Positions 46,001 to 57,685 of a stretch of 64,000 bases of DNA are shown here, piece after piece (the first letter of the stretch is position 1; each line of letters starts with the position of its first letter). The notes under the pieces were generated by a model. It did no database searches and was not told where the DNA came from. It saw nothing but the letters and a program-made list of their open reading frames with translations. The position numbers and the translations under genes are program-made. Location of the stretch: assembly GCF_040712315.1 (NCBI RefSeq), contig NC_134023.1, forward strand, positions 65,549,257 to 65,613,256, in the 5' to 3' direction. Origin of the DNA: Castanea sativa (Eukaryota; Streptophyta; Magnoliopsida; Fagales; Fagaceae).

Positions 46001-49000
46001 CAATGCATGTACATATGTACAAACATAGGTTCTGTTCACATGAAAAAAAGAATGACCCTACTATAAGGCCTCTGAACTCCTCCCTCAAGAGACTATTGTA
46101 TTACTAATGAAAACTGAGGTCCTTGCTTGGGTACCTCATCCTGTGGACTTGCTTGCTTGTGTCCGCATGACTTTCATGCTTTAGGATTTTTTTCTCCAGC
46201 TAGCATAGTGCCAAATATGTCCATAAAAAGGCTATTTCTTCTGTTTTCCCTTTTGTCTGTATCTTGTTGGATAGGTAAGGAACAATTCTTTGGGCCCAGA
46301 CACCAGGGTGGACTGGGAGATATGCCTACCAGGCAGAGTGTTATCTTCTCTTTTTCTTTAGGGGAGAAGGGGAGGTTAGGAAGCAGGGTTTGCAGAAACA
46401 GGGTCAACTGAAGATCAATATAGGATTTCTAGAAAACATGTTTTGCTAGAGTTAACAAGCTAAAAGTTAATTGATTTGAGACAGGATTCCTAACCTCAAT
46501 AAAAGCCAGTGGAAGTAATTGTCACCCCTGTATCTTCAAGCTTGTCCAAGATTTGTGATTCCATACAAAGATTTGAAAAGAATCAATTTAACATTCTAGA
46601 TGTAGGTGTTGCCTCAGTTCACATCTATAGGTGGGCCTTCACATAGCTTATATGGAACCTTAATGAATATTTTTATATGACCATTCATTTAGAAAAATCT
46701 CATTCAAATCAGTAACTGACCCTACATTAACAGGACATGAGTTTATTCCATAACGGTCAGCTGGCTAGAGGTTTTTTGAACCTATTTTATTTAACTTTCC
46801 GTTTTAGGCTAGCCACGAGCCTCGTAGTTCAAGCGGTTGGCACCTCCTGTTGTTTTCAAATGAGACATCCAGGGTTCAAATCTTCCCTCCCCCAATTATC
46901 GAATTGTCAAAAAACTTTCTGCTTTAGGCTACCTTGTTATATCAGTTTGTTTTTGCCATTGAATATTTTAATTATAAAGGAATTTATTCTTTGCTTCCCT
47001 GGTGACATCTGAAGCGAGGTTTTGTTTATCCCTTCTTTGTCAATGGATATTTTTTTATAAGTAATGATATTTTAGTAAAAGAAGAGGTTACTTCCATTGA
47101 TGAACACAATGTAACCTAAAAGAATTACAAAAGAATTATGCACAAGAGTGAAGTGATTCTGTGAAATCTAATTACAAAGAACAGACAAAAAAAAATTTTC
47201 TTTGTGGTTGGAACATACGAGAGTGTTAGATATGTGCTAGCTCCCATCATCTTGATTTCACAGAAAAAATAGATTGCTAGTTTATTGAGTCTAGAAGCAT
47301 TTGTTGGAACTCAGAATAGTGTAAATTTGTTGTTAAATTTTTATGCATATAGTTATTGAATTTGTTGTTATCTATAAAAAATTCCCTCAAGTTCATAAGT
47401 TGATAATTTTGTTGGTTTAAAAGAATTAACATGACCTAATGATTACCAAATTTTTGTTTCTTCTTGACCGTCTCTATCCTATTTCCTTATCTCCTTTTTA
47501 AAAATAAGCGGAAAGGTTATGCTATTAATTTCATACTTGCATGCATCGGGCGTAAATGCTTACTATGAATTTACTAACATTTATATATAAAAATGCTTAC
47601 TTGCACGCATCTGGTGTAAAATTTGTTCTTTTGTCCTTATATTTGCTTTAATCTTTGATTCTTGCTTTTGACATTGTTTGCTAGTTCACAGCTGCAAAAA
47701 TTTGCTTCAAGCAGTTTTATTTTATTGAAAATTTTTTAATAAGTAAAGAAGTTTATTAAAAATGAAAACATGAAAATGCTGAGGCCAAAGAAAGCAGTGA
47801 GTAGACTGAGGAATTTTTATTTTATGGGATTTGCTACTTCTAAATTGTTACTGAATGTTCCGATACTTAAATTTTTATTTATTTTCTCATGGACCTTTAA
47901 ATTATAGGTCAATGCAGCTCGAAGGGCAGGAGCTCATGGTGTAATGGTTGGACGTGCTGCATACCATAAGTATGTGTTATGAACAATTTTGAGAATTTTA
48001 TTTTGGTCAGCTCTTTATTTTCTTGGCTGTTGCCCAATGAGTTTCAACCCTCAGATTTGTGTGGCTTCACGAATTCATTGTATTGTTTGCGGTCGAGTAT
48101 ATAGTCTGTATGCTTAAACTGTCATCATAAAATCATTGGAGACTGCAAATGTTATGCTTACAAATATATTTACTGATAAAGAAAATAAAAAAAAAATAAA
48201 AGAAGATGGAATGACAACAAACATGGCAGTTCTAAGTCAATTGTAAAATCAAGTTGTAATTAGTGTCTGAAAAATAAATTACACGGACATACACATGCAA
48301 ATTAGTTTTTTGATATAGGGGGTCTGAGAGGGAGAACAGGAGGTGAGGCAACCTTAGAGAAGATCCTCAATGCTATCTTTATTTAACAAAGTTGCTTACT
48401 ATGAAGTTCTCAAAACAGGTAGTTGTATGACATTCTTTGATATTCCCTTTAAACAGCTCGAACATTGAAATCCAGTTCATCATGTGTAATTCTATCATTT
48501 TCTTAGATAATGGAGTCTCAGATTCAATCACCTGAAGGACATGGGCACTCTTTTTCTTAATTCCATAGAAAAATGCATAAGGGGTGAGATTGCAGTGCTT
48601 AAAATCCTGGCAGGGGTGTCAATTGGGTTGTTAAACCATCCAAACTCTTTGGATTTCCTAGAAATACTGAGTAACCTTATTACTTCCAATCCATGACTAC
48701 TTCTACACTTAGCAAACTAAACCCTGCAACCTGGCAGGCACGGAGTGAATCTCTTACTTCACTTTCTTAACAGGCCTTTGTTTATGGTGAAAAATGGGTG
48801 GATACCATAGATTCTCTAGCCTTCATCAGTTAAAGCCAAAACTTAATTCAATTTACAAGAAAATTCCTAAACCATTGTCCCTCAAATCTGGAGGAATGTC
48901 AAATGTCATTTTCTCCTTGCCATTGGTCATCCTTAATTATAGTGATTTAATGAGGTCAAGGTACACCTAATTGTCAAATAATGTATTTGCCTACAGTGAT

Positions 49001-52000
49001 ATCTTTTATTCTCCTTATTAGTTATTGTTGTATTAGTGTATGTTGCTCAATATGCTTAAAATTCTTACATAATTGGAAAAATATGTGCATGAATTATGTA
49101 ATTTCTGGAAACAAGCACTGCTGATTTTTCATGCGAAATTATGCATCAAATATTCAGAATCTAATGTCTAATACTGAACCATTAAGTATTACTTTCAATA
49201 TACTTTGATTATATAAATGCTACTGTGTTATTTGTAGTCTGTACATGAAGTATATTGTTGCATCTATCTCTTTTTTTCTTTGGTAAATAAAGCATTATAT
49301 AAGAACCCATTAGGGTGCCTCCTTGTGGTTGGAAGCTTGGGATGAGCTGTATACCCAAACATCCTGGGTTCAATCCTCACTAGTGGGTGGAGGCTTGTGT
49401 TTCCGTAGTTTACTCCCCAGGATTGAGTCCAAAGGGCCCTGCCTTAATGAGATTCCACATCAAAAAAATAAAAAATTTTATAAGAAAGCGCTGCTGCACC
49501 ACTGGAGGGGGAGGGGTGTGGAAGTACACATGGAATATTTATTATGTGTATAGAATTCTCCATCAGTTAAGATTTATTTATTTATTTTTAAAGTAAACTA
49601 CAAGGTTTATAATTGTAAAATATAAAATGATTAACATGCCCGTGCATCTAGGAAATAGAAAGAAAATGGAACTTTCTGATGCTTTTGTTAGTCTTAGAGT
49701 AAATTCTGCATAATAGGAACCCCTTTTTTTCTTGGGGGTAGGCAAACAGTGAAAGAGCTGACTTCAAACTTGTCTATTAAAGTTACCTAAAATTTGTATT
49801 TTTCTTGTATCATGAGTACTAGGATCATACATTTTCATGGCAAGTATCATTAAGTTGTCGAGATGTGATACATATCCATGACACATAATTTTCCATGAGG
49901 AAATTATCATTTTGTGCATTTTAAGATTCTGACAACTGTTGACCCCAAGTAGGCATTGGCAGAAATTTATAGTATTAACAGTTTCTTATGTAAATATATA
50001 GTAATGATACATATTGGTATGCTGTAGAATGGGTTCTCACATCAGCAGTGTGGTGAGCATTATGCTAATGTTTTTTTCTCTGTGAGGTTTTCTTTTCGCA
50101 TTTGGGTTGAGATGTTTCTATCATATTTCTCTATGTTGATACTGAATATGTTGACTAAATAACACTTTACCCTTTGTTTCAGCCCTTGGCAGGTTTTGGG
50201 ACATGTTGATTCTGTAATTTATGGTGCGCCAAGCAGTGGTATTACACGACGTCAGGTCAGTAGCAGGCTTGTCTCTCAAATGGATGCATCTCATTTTCTT
50301 CGATTGATTTACTTCTCTAACAGTTTATAATTTCTGTCCCTTTAGATCCTGGAAAAATATCAAGTGTATGGCGATTCTGTTTTGGGAAAATATGGAATTA
50401 AGCCACATGTACGGGACGTGGTGAAGGTAGGGATATACTATGTGGCTATCTAGTAAGATTTACGATGTGGCCTTATGTTTTGGGGACAACTGGACATAGA
50501 ATAAAACAGAATCGGTGTCTGTGTGATATATGAACCACTGTTCTATTGCAGTCATGTGCACGGATTATTATGCTTTTGTTATATTGCATGGGAATATATA
50601 TCTTTTGTCTCTATGATTATAATAAATGTCGGGATTTCAGCTTTTTTTCCCCCTGGAAGAAAAAGGGTAGGAGGTGGTGACCAAAGGTGGCTTGGCTTCC
50701 CTACATGGGCATGACCATAGTAGCATCCTACCCGCTACGTTTAGTGAGCGATAGCTACCCTAGCCCCACTAGGGGCATCAATGAGCACTAAGCCGGTGTT
50801 TCACCAATAATCCATAGGTGCTCCCGTTGCAGGAGTCAAACCCAGGACCTAGTGCCCACCAAAAAAGTTGGTAGTAAATCCTTAATTGTGCGGGAATTGA
50901 TAAATATGTGTATGTTGGATGTATGTTGCCTAGAATAATGCCATTTAGTGGACTTTGGTATTTTGCCCTAACTTGATAGCATCTGTTTATCAATCCACAT
51001 GCCAAATATAAGTCATTTAGATGCCAAAGAGACAGATCAATGCCATTGCTGCTATGCTGATCCAGTATATCTCCCTTGTCACTTGCTACCTGTTGCCTTG
51101 TGAGGTCCAATGTTTGCAAGTGGCCATTGGGGATATATTTGGAAGTGCAAAACAATTTTTGTAAAAGGAATCCCTCAATATTGTGTTGCTATACATACAC
51201 CACTAAAGACATGTCTATATCATCTTTCCCTACTGGTTGCCCTTATTTTTTCCCTCTCCATTGTCTTTCCCAACTTGCATAGAATAGCCTTTTTGCCTAG
51301 TGTTGATCAAGTTTAGCTTTTTCCTTCCACCCATAAAATGTTTTTGTGTTTTTAAATGACCCTTAAACCCTGTTGCAGCCTTTACTTCATCTTTTCTATT
51401 CGGAGCCTGGGAATGGCCTGTGGAAGCGCAAAGCTGATGCTGCATTCCAAAATTGCAAGGTATGTCAATTATTACAAGTGATTTTTTTCAATGCTTTGTA
51501 GAAAAGGTTCTTAGTGGTCCATTACTATACAGGAAAGATATACAAAGTTGTGGTCAAATGTTACCAAACCATCTGCTTAATTTGCTCTACTTGTTCCAAT
51601 TTTGTATGGTAGATCATATCTGTTAGCTTGGACTGCTTTGTTTTTATCTTCATTTATAGTCCAAGCGAAACAGCATATAGAAAGTTAGGAAGATGCAAAA
51701 GATTAATATCTACAATTATTTGTGGACAGCATGAGTTTGAGAAGAAAAAGCCACAACCCTGAAACATGGCTTTTTTATCTGACTCTGTTTATGTGCAGTA
51801 TGCACACAGCATGCCCTTCTCACACTACCACTTATGTCTATAGACCCAATCATCGCATGACAATGTGGTTTGGGTGTCCATGGAAGATAATCAGATGCAA
51901 TGCCCCACTGCAATCCCCTACACCCCCTTTCTTTCCCCCCACTGCTGCTTTTGTCATTCGTAACCTATTGCTCCTTGGTCTCTTTTCCAGGACACCTATT

Positions 52001-53297
52001 GAGTTGGGTGTGTTAATATATGGGACAGTACCCAGTTATGCTAGTATGAATTTTAGTATTTCATTCTAGTAGTTGCATGCCATCATCTGTTGCTTCTGAA
52101 TAGTGGCTGCCCAGTGAAGCCTGTGAAACATCTCTCCCTATCCAAGAGACAGACTGGATGTGTCAACTGAGGAGTCGGGTGATTATTTCTCAAGATTTAC
52201 TGAGGCAGTTTCATCAACAAGGAAAATAAAACCTAGGATAAAATTTGAATTGTTGTTGGTAGTTGGTACTCATACAGCCATTTTGGTGTCTGCTGGACCC
52301 AAGCTAAAGTGGTTACAGTCAATGCTCCAACCTCTAATAAGTAAAGATGCGTTCCAGAAAAGATTTATGCAATTTTTGTTAACTGATTGTTTCACCCCCA
52401 GTATATTTCCTGTATACTTGGGTGACTCATTTTTCTGATATATATCTCTTACTACTTCAACCAAAAACAGAGATGCATTCCAGAAAAGATGTTCTGAACT
52501 GAAACTCTGGGGATATATATCAAAGCATTCTTCTGACATCCATGCTAGCTATTAGCAAATACGGGTCAGCCGCCTCCATGGACATCATCTCAGCGTATTA
52601 GAAAAGCTTGGATTAGCTTTTCAGTTTTATATCCGAACTGGTTTGGTTAAAAACTACTGGATCATATGTTAAAAAGTTCACAGTTTTGTTTAGAACTGAA
52701 ACTATAGGGTTTAATGTGAAATCATCCATAAATTATAGGGTTTAAATATAATTTCTAAAAGAAATCTAAATTGCAAGATGTTAGTCAACTGAAATTCTGA
52801 AGAGATAAACTCCGAATTATTCTTCTGATCCCCGTATCTAGCTGTTAGCAAAGTCATTTCCACACATTAATTTCATTTACATGTTTATTGCATCGTTTCG
52901 CTTCATGTGGTTTCTTTGTTTACTGAACACTGTTGGATACATCTTTGGAGCTAAAAGGAGGGTTAAATCCAAAGAGTTTTTAATGGCCTAGCTGCTTATC
53001 TTAATGCAAAAGAGTGTTTTGTTCTCTGATCTTCTGCATACATTATTAAATCTTTTCCTTCATTTAATTTTTTTTTGTTTTTAATTGCTTCTTTTGCTTG
53101 AAGTTTCTGACACAATTTTAAAAACATTGTAGTCAATTAAATCATTTTTTGAGGAAACCCTTGTTGCAATTCCTGACTCTGTCATGGATTCTCCTGTTGC
53201 GGAGCCACTATCCGGTCGTGATGATCTTTTTGAGAATATAGATAGCTTGCTTCCCACTCCATATAAATTGAGAGAACAGGAGGTACTATATGCTTAA
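43030..53297 (+). CDS. tRNA-dihydrouridine(20/20a) synthase, DusA type
   Basis: FMN-dependent enzyme that reduces uridine to dihydrouridine in the D-loop of tRNA. Twelve coding exons: 43030-43232, 43324-43450, 44309-44436, 44518-44587, 44691-44793, 45517-45634, 45774-45855, 47908-47969, 50183-50255, 50346-50426, 51379-51459, 53133-53297. All borders are GT-AG and phases join to 430 aa. The TIM-barrel begins at [13 protein letters not shown]. The catalytic Cys motif is [20 protein letters not shown]. The substrate and FMN motifs are [16 protein letters not shown] and [12 protein letters not shown], the pattern of the DusA subfamily. The ~65 residues before the barrel are basic and Ser-rich, so plastid or mitochondrial import is possible. 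The start is the first of two adjacent Met codons, with an in-frame stop at 42991. GAG/GTACTA near the end could be an alternative donor. Confidence 0.93.
43630..43745 (+). repeat. SINE-like fragment in Dus intron
   Basis: A box A-like TAGCTCAAATGACAACTAC is followed by a box B GGTTCGAGATTC at 43693-43704, then a non-coding tail. This is the tRNA-derived promoter layout of plant SINEs, but no tRNA fold is possible. Confidence 0.45.
46805..46925 (+). repeat. SINE-like fragment in Dus intron 7
   Basis: CGTAGTTCAAGCGGTTGGC (box A-like, about 46823) and AGGGTTCAAATC (box B-like, 46871-46882) lie some 50 bp apart, followed by a C/T-rich segment. It is one of several related pieces in the introns of this gene. 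Confidence 0.5.
47046..47250 (-). mobile_element. 5'-truncated LINE 3' fragment
   Basis: On the minus strand this ends with TTACTAAAATATCATTACTT followed by an A-rich tail. It closely resembles the 3' end of the full-length LINE at 5271 (AATAAAATTTTGTCGTTACTTATC plus A run, allowing changes). A similar end recurs at about 47727-47770. No ORF2 coding is left. The upstream limit is a guess. Confidence 0.45.
47727..47770 (-). mobile_element. Second short LINE 3'-end remnant
   Basis: Minus-strand TTTTTAATAAACTTCTTTAC followed by TTATTAAAAAAT repeats the pattern of the L1-type 3' end at 5271-5320. Only the terminal few dozen bases remain. Confidence 0.35.
49313..49480 (+). repeat. SINE-like fragment in Dus intron 8
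   Basis: GGTGCCTCCTTGTGGTTGGA is followed by a box B GGTTCAATCC at 49367-49376 and then a G/T-rich body with AGTTTACTCCCCAGGATTGAG. The spacing suits a tRNA-derived SINE. Confidence 0.5.
50640..50870 (-). repeat. Dispersed repeat, possible SINE in reverse orientation
   Basis: On the minus strand CCTGGGTTTGACTCCTGCAA contains a box B-like sequence, in an unusually GC-rich island compared with the surrounding intron 10 (the one after exon 50346-50426). No coding sequence. Confidence 0.3.
51460..53132 (+). other. Last intron of the Dus gene
   Basis: A 1.67-kb intron. It holds internal near-repeats: GATGCGTTCCAGAAAAGAT at about 52347 and again at about 52472, and related stretches with AGCTATTAGCAAA or AGCTGTTAGCAAA at about 52545 and 52840. 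No gene lies in it; open frames at 51722-52069 and 52160-52438 show no known domain. Confidence 0.5.
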
Positions 53298-54020
53298 TTT
53301 GTATTTGTATTTGGAACTTGATGTTACTATTAATTGTATCTTGTCTCATATCATGAGCAATTTTTTTGGAGCGTGGCCCCATTGGTCTCGCAGAACAATA
53401 TTTACCAAATTCATCAGTGGATAATCAATATTTTCTCTATCAGCATGTATGGGTGTACATTTAAATATTTAATTCCTGACTCTTTCTTGGATGGCTTAAC
53501 TTTTGTTGGACCAAAATTGTAATAGCTAATCTATTGTGATGGTATCTAGTAATTTATTAATGTTTACTAATTCCATGGAAAAGAAATGATTTTTATTATG
53601 TAACAATTTTTAAAAGTTCTTTTCAATCAAGTATTTACTTGCTGGATCTTTCAATTGAAATGTAGCTCAATTTATATATACCAAATTTACTCAATGCAAG
53701 TCAAGTACGTAGTTTGAATCCAATGAAATCGCTTAGTGACTATTTTCTCGTTAACTAGATGAATCTGACTCAAAGCGCTACGAAATCAAGCTAGAATGTA
53801 TCAAAATATCGATAGTCAATATTTGTTTAAATACTGACATGGTAAAATTTAATTCACTTGTTTCAAAATAAGTTGATAGAATTTCAAGTATTTTTTATTA
53901 AAGTTGTCTTACAAACTTTAGAGAAACTGTAAAATTACGAATGTGAAAGTCTCTAATTTAAGGATTGAGATGTTTAGGGTCTCTAATTTTTGGATTTAGA
54001 TCAGGTGGTATTGCACCTAA

Positions 54021-54300
54021 TGCAATAGCTATTAAATATTAAGATTGAAAGTTGAAAAAAATAACTTTTAATCTCAGTTCTTGAATAATAAAAAATAAAA
54101 AGTGGAAAAAAGGGTTAAAGTTAAAAGGTAAAAATGGTATAAAAAAAAAAAATGTGTAGAATGCAATAGCTATTGAAGATTAAGATTGAGAGTTGAAAAA
54201 ATAACTTCTAATCTCAGTTCTTGAAAAAAAAAAAAAAAGGAAAAAAAAGGGTTAAAGTTAAAAAGTAAAAATGGTAAAAAAAAAAAAAAAATTATGTGTA
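54021..54300. repeat. Tandem duplication, 141-bp period
   Basis: A unit starting TGCAATAGCTATT is found at 54021 and 54162, including AATCTCAGTTCTTGAA and AAAGGGTTAAAGTTAAAA in both, with long A runs of varied length. It is non-coding and lies between the Dus and PsbTn genes. Confidence 0.8.
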
Positions 54301-54357
54301 GTGAGAGATGAATTGCACAGAGTGCACTCAATCCAAATCTCTAAATTTAGACCACAT

Positions 54358-54492
54358 AAGGGGCGTTCGGTAATATTGTTCTAATAATATTGTTTGTATT
54401 TTTTGAAAATACGTGTGAGTAAAAAAATGTGAAAATACGTGTAAAACATTACACTGAAAAACGTTGTTTAAAATCCCTTGTCAAACACTCCC
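54358..54492. mobile_element. Small MITE related to the one at 20812-20952
   Basis: Begins GGGGCGTTCGGTAATATTG and ends TTGTCAAACACTCCC, with the interior ATACGTGTGAGTAAAAAAAT and AACGTTGTTTAAAAT matching, in reverse orientation, the element at 20.8 kb. It lies about 330 bp upstream of the PsbTn ATG and so may be part of that promoter. Confidence 0.5.
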
Positions 54493-54818
54493 ATAATGTC
54501 CTTGATTAACATCCTCAGCCAATCTTCATATGGAGATCTCCAAAACTATTGGTCCTCACTTTCTAACTCAGAACAATACAGAGGTCTCAAAGCCACAAAT
54601 TCCCTCTTGGATATGTCATGCTACGTGGAACTAAGCTGCTGGTCAATACATTTTTTTTTAAGGATAAGATATTGGATGGCCCTCCAACTAGCTCACTTCC
54701 TGTTACTTACACTGCTTATGCTTAATTCATCAACTCTTAACCCATAGAAAAAAAAAAACACACACACACACCATATAGCCAAGCAAAAACAGTTAAGTAC
54801 CATAGTCACATTGCAAAA

Positions 54819-55145
54819 ATGGCCTCAATCACCATGACATCCTCCTTGCTTGGTGGGTCTACCCTTGACAACCGTTCTCCGGTAGCCGCCACCAGCCGGA
54901 GACTTGTCATCACAAATGCTGCAAGGGGAGCTGAAGGGGAAAAGGTGAAGGTGGTCAATTGTGACACAAAAAAAGAGAGCAACAATGGAAGGAGGGACTT
55001 GGTGTTTGCTGCTGCAGCAGCTGCTGTTTGCTCCGTTGCCGGGATTGCGGTGGCAGTAGAGCCGAAACGAGGGACTACAGAGGCTAGGAAAACCTATGCC
55101 CCGGTGTGTGTTACCATGCCAACTGCTAGGATCTGTCGCAAGTGA
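54819..55145 (+). CDS. PSBTN: Photosystem II 5 kDa protein PsbTn, chloroplastic (nuclear-encoded)
   Basis: A small intronless gene of 108 aa. The mature protein is the C-terminal ~28 residues, ending [17 protein letters not shown], the diagnostic PsbTn sequence with two Cys that could form a disulphide. It is an extrinsic luminal subunit of photosystem II. The N-terminus is a bipartite targeting signal: a Ser/Thr-rich stromal transit peptide ([13 protein letters not shown]), then a luminal signal with a twin arginine (GRRDLVF) before a hydrophobic Ala/Val core and an AVA-type cleavage site near residue 80. The twin arginine suggests the Tat route into the lumen. The length fits the family (about 100-110 aa). 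The ATG at 54819 sits in a good context (AAAATGGCC). Confidence 0.95.
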   Translation: MASITMTSSLLGGSTLDNRSPVAATSRRLVITNAARGAEGEKVKVVNCDTKKESNNGRRDLVFAAAAAAVCSVAGIAVAVEPKRGTTEARKTYAPVCVTMPTARICRK

Positions 55146-55253
55146 GGAGGGTCTGTGGTTTGCTGTGGTTTTTTTAATCAATTTGGTTTTAGTCAAGTGA
55201 TGGTGTAATTTATGCATGATTGTAATATTGTTTTGGAGAATACTTTGTTCCAT

Positions 55254-57685
55254 TGCCTTAATTGTTCAAATTTAGATTTAAGCATCATGGTTGTCTTGAC
55301 TAGGATAATGGACGCAGTTATGAAAATATTCCACAATTTTGGCAAACCTTATTTTTATTTTTGGGTTAATTGTAGTTATCCACCTTAACTTTGTGGACAC
55401 ATTTACACAGCCCACATTGCATTTTGCAGTGACGCCTTAATTCGGCATATTTGATTGAATGAATTCTAAGTTTCTTTAAGATCTTTTCTTCTCTCCATGT
55501 GTGTTAAAAATATTTAGTACCTTCAAATAAAATAAAAAAACAAAGTTGAAAATTGCTAGGAAAACCCAAATACATACAATGAGGGTTGGTTAATTGCAGT
55601 TTTTTACTAAATTATGTTGTCAAGTTCAATACCTTCACTAAAGGATAAAATCGAGCAATTAATTTTTTGATTAAGTTTATTATAAGCCTACTGTATAATC
55701 TACCATAATCTAATTCAATGGCTCATTCTATGAGTCAGTTCAAAATGGTGTTGCTTGTCTTATTTTGAACATATCAAAGTTTGTTAAAATGTGGTGCTGG
55801 ACCAAAAGATAAAAAGCTTGATACGGCTCATTTTAATAGGTCCAATACATGCAGCCCAAGAAGAGGAAATAAGCCCAAAAAGACTAAGCCCGTTATTTTA
55901 TTTTTGTCTTTACCACAATGTGGCCCAAGTTCAGATGTAAGGTTCATTAGGAATTTTGAAGGACTGTAATTTGAAGGGCAAAGGATAGTTTTTACGCCCA
56001 CCCATTAGCCCAAGAGAAAGGTTGCAAACGTGGGCTTGGAACACTTACCATACCCATGAGTCCATGAGTGACACACATGCAAGACAAACACTTCGCCAAG
56101 GCTGTCTAAAAAATCTGCTATATTATATGAGGGACAAAACTTGTGTATTGGGGGTTGTTGTTTAGGTTTTTCTCTTAAGATTCTGTTATGTGGTTACTTA
56201 ACTTAAAAAATATATTTTTATTTATGAGAAAAAAACCACATGGCAGAATCTTAAAAAATGAACATAAACAACAGCACCTAAATATTGTACCTAAGACCTA
56301 AGTCTTATTTTACTGTAAAGTGATACTTTTTTTAGAGAGGCTGCATCTTTACAAACTAATGCCTCCCTACTCACAATAAATTAATTTATATATTTATTTA
56401 TTATGATTTTGAAATTCATTAATCGCATTTATTATCACATCAACTTGACAAAGAGGGATTTCTTACCGTGAAATGTAAGGGCTTTTTTCTTTCTTTTTTT
56501 TTCTTGACACCAAAATAAAAATAGCGTTCAAGAACATCAATAGAAGTTGGGAATATTCTCATTTCAAGGTATGAAATATGTGAACACAACACAAATTAGT
56601 TGATGTTCATGATCCCGTTACTCTTTTTCATTTATTTTTTATTTTATGATTAAAAAAAAAATCTTACCTTCAAAATGCTACAAATATGCAGTGAAACTAC
56701 TAAACTAATTTTTAATTATCTCAAAATATATATTTTTTTTTACTCTAATTTAGTTTACTTTTTATTTATAATATATGTACAATATTATCCAAAATTGTCT
56801 TACATAAAATATTATAAAATTATTTGTGCATTGCACGGGCAACTTATTAGTTAAGTTAATGGGTCACTACAGTGGTAAGCTACATTCATATGAATAGCTA
56901 TCTTAACAGAACACTTGAGAAATTTTTGTATTGATCTAAACCTGTACTTAACTGTTGAAAAGAAAGTTCTTCAAAATTGGGCTGTAATCTTGTATTGATT
57001 TTGTATCCTAAGCAATTAATTACTAGTTAGAGCATTTTATACTCTCTAAATGGAGAACAAATTTAGAAAAAAAGACAATCGGCCTTCACTTTTTTGTTGT
57101 TACAAAATCTGCAGAGGAAAAAGGGTAGTGAGAAACGATTCAAGGCCAACGAACATTGTAGATGTTTTTTAGGTCTCACACTGATCCTAGAAGTTGTAAA
57201 AAAGTGTTGTTTTGATTATTATTGCATGCTGAACGCAAAAGTATATTCCTTATGGGAAACTATAACTTGCATAAGAGGAAGTGGTCATGTGGCACACTGA
57301 TGAGGACAATAGGAGGTGTTAGTGGCACGTTGGAACTGTCTAAAGTATCTAAGATCAATGTCCTATGCTAAATATGTCTACTCTGCCTTAAAAAAAAAAA
57401 AAATTTTAGATTTAGCTTACTTTTTATTTGTCCCAACCTTGCAAATAGCTCCAATATATTTCTTTGATAATTATTCATTTTTGTGTATCTCATAAGTTTA
57501 CTCATTGGGAGTAGCTGGAGCTTAGGAAGGGCTTCAGTGGTTTGTGAGATCCTTAGTTTTGAGTGGACTGGGCTATGTGATATTTTGGAGTTTGAAATTT
57601 GTTAAAAAATTACTCTTCTGTGTAGGAATTTTGGAGGACTACGCTTAAAATTATTGCGGCTGGACTTCCTAAAATCAAAGGCAAG
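55254..57685. other. Intergenic, no gene found
   Basis: AT-rich non-coding DNA. Between about 55850 and 56040 several AGCCCA/GGCCCA motifs cluster (AGCCCAAGAAG, AAGCCCAAAAAG, TGTGGCCCAAG, GTGGGCTTGG). This resembles a plant promoter, yet no convincing gene follows on either strand. Short open frames at 55781-55969 and 57094-57300 lack recognisable domains. Confidence 0.4.

Noticed and set aside
46127..46411. Overlapping frames on both strands in a Dus intron
   Set aside because: They lie inside a well-supported intron and show no domain or splice continuity.
46805..46925. tRNA gene
   Set aside because: Box A and box B-like sequences are present, but acceptor and anticodon stems cannot be formed; SINE-like origin is more likely.
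54825..55253. 142-aa minus-strand open frame
   Set aside because: It is the antisense of PsbTn; composition follows from the sense codons.
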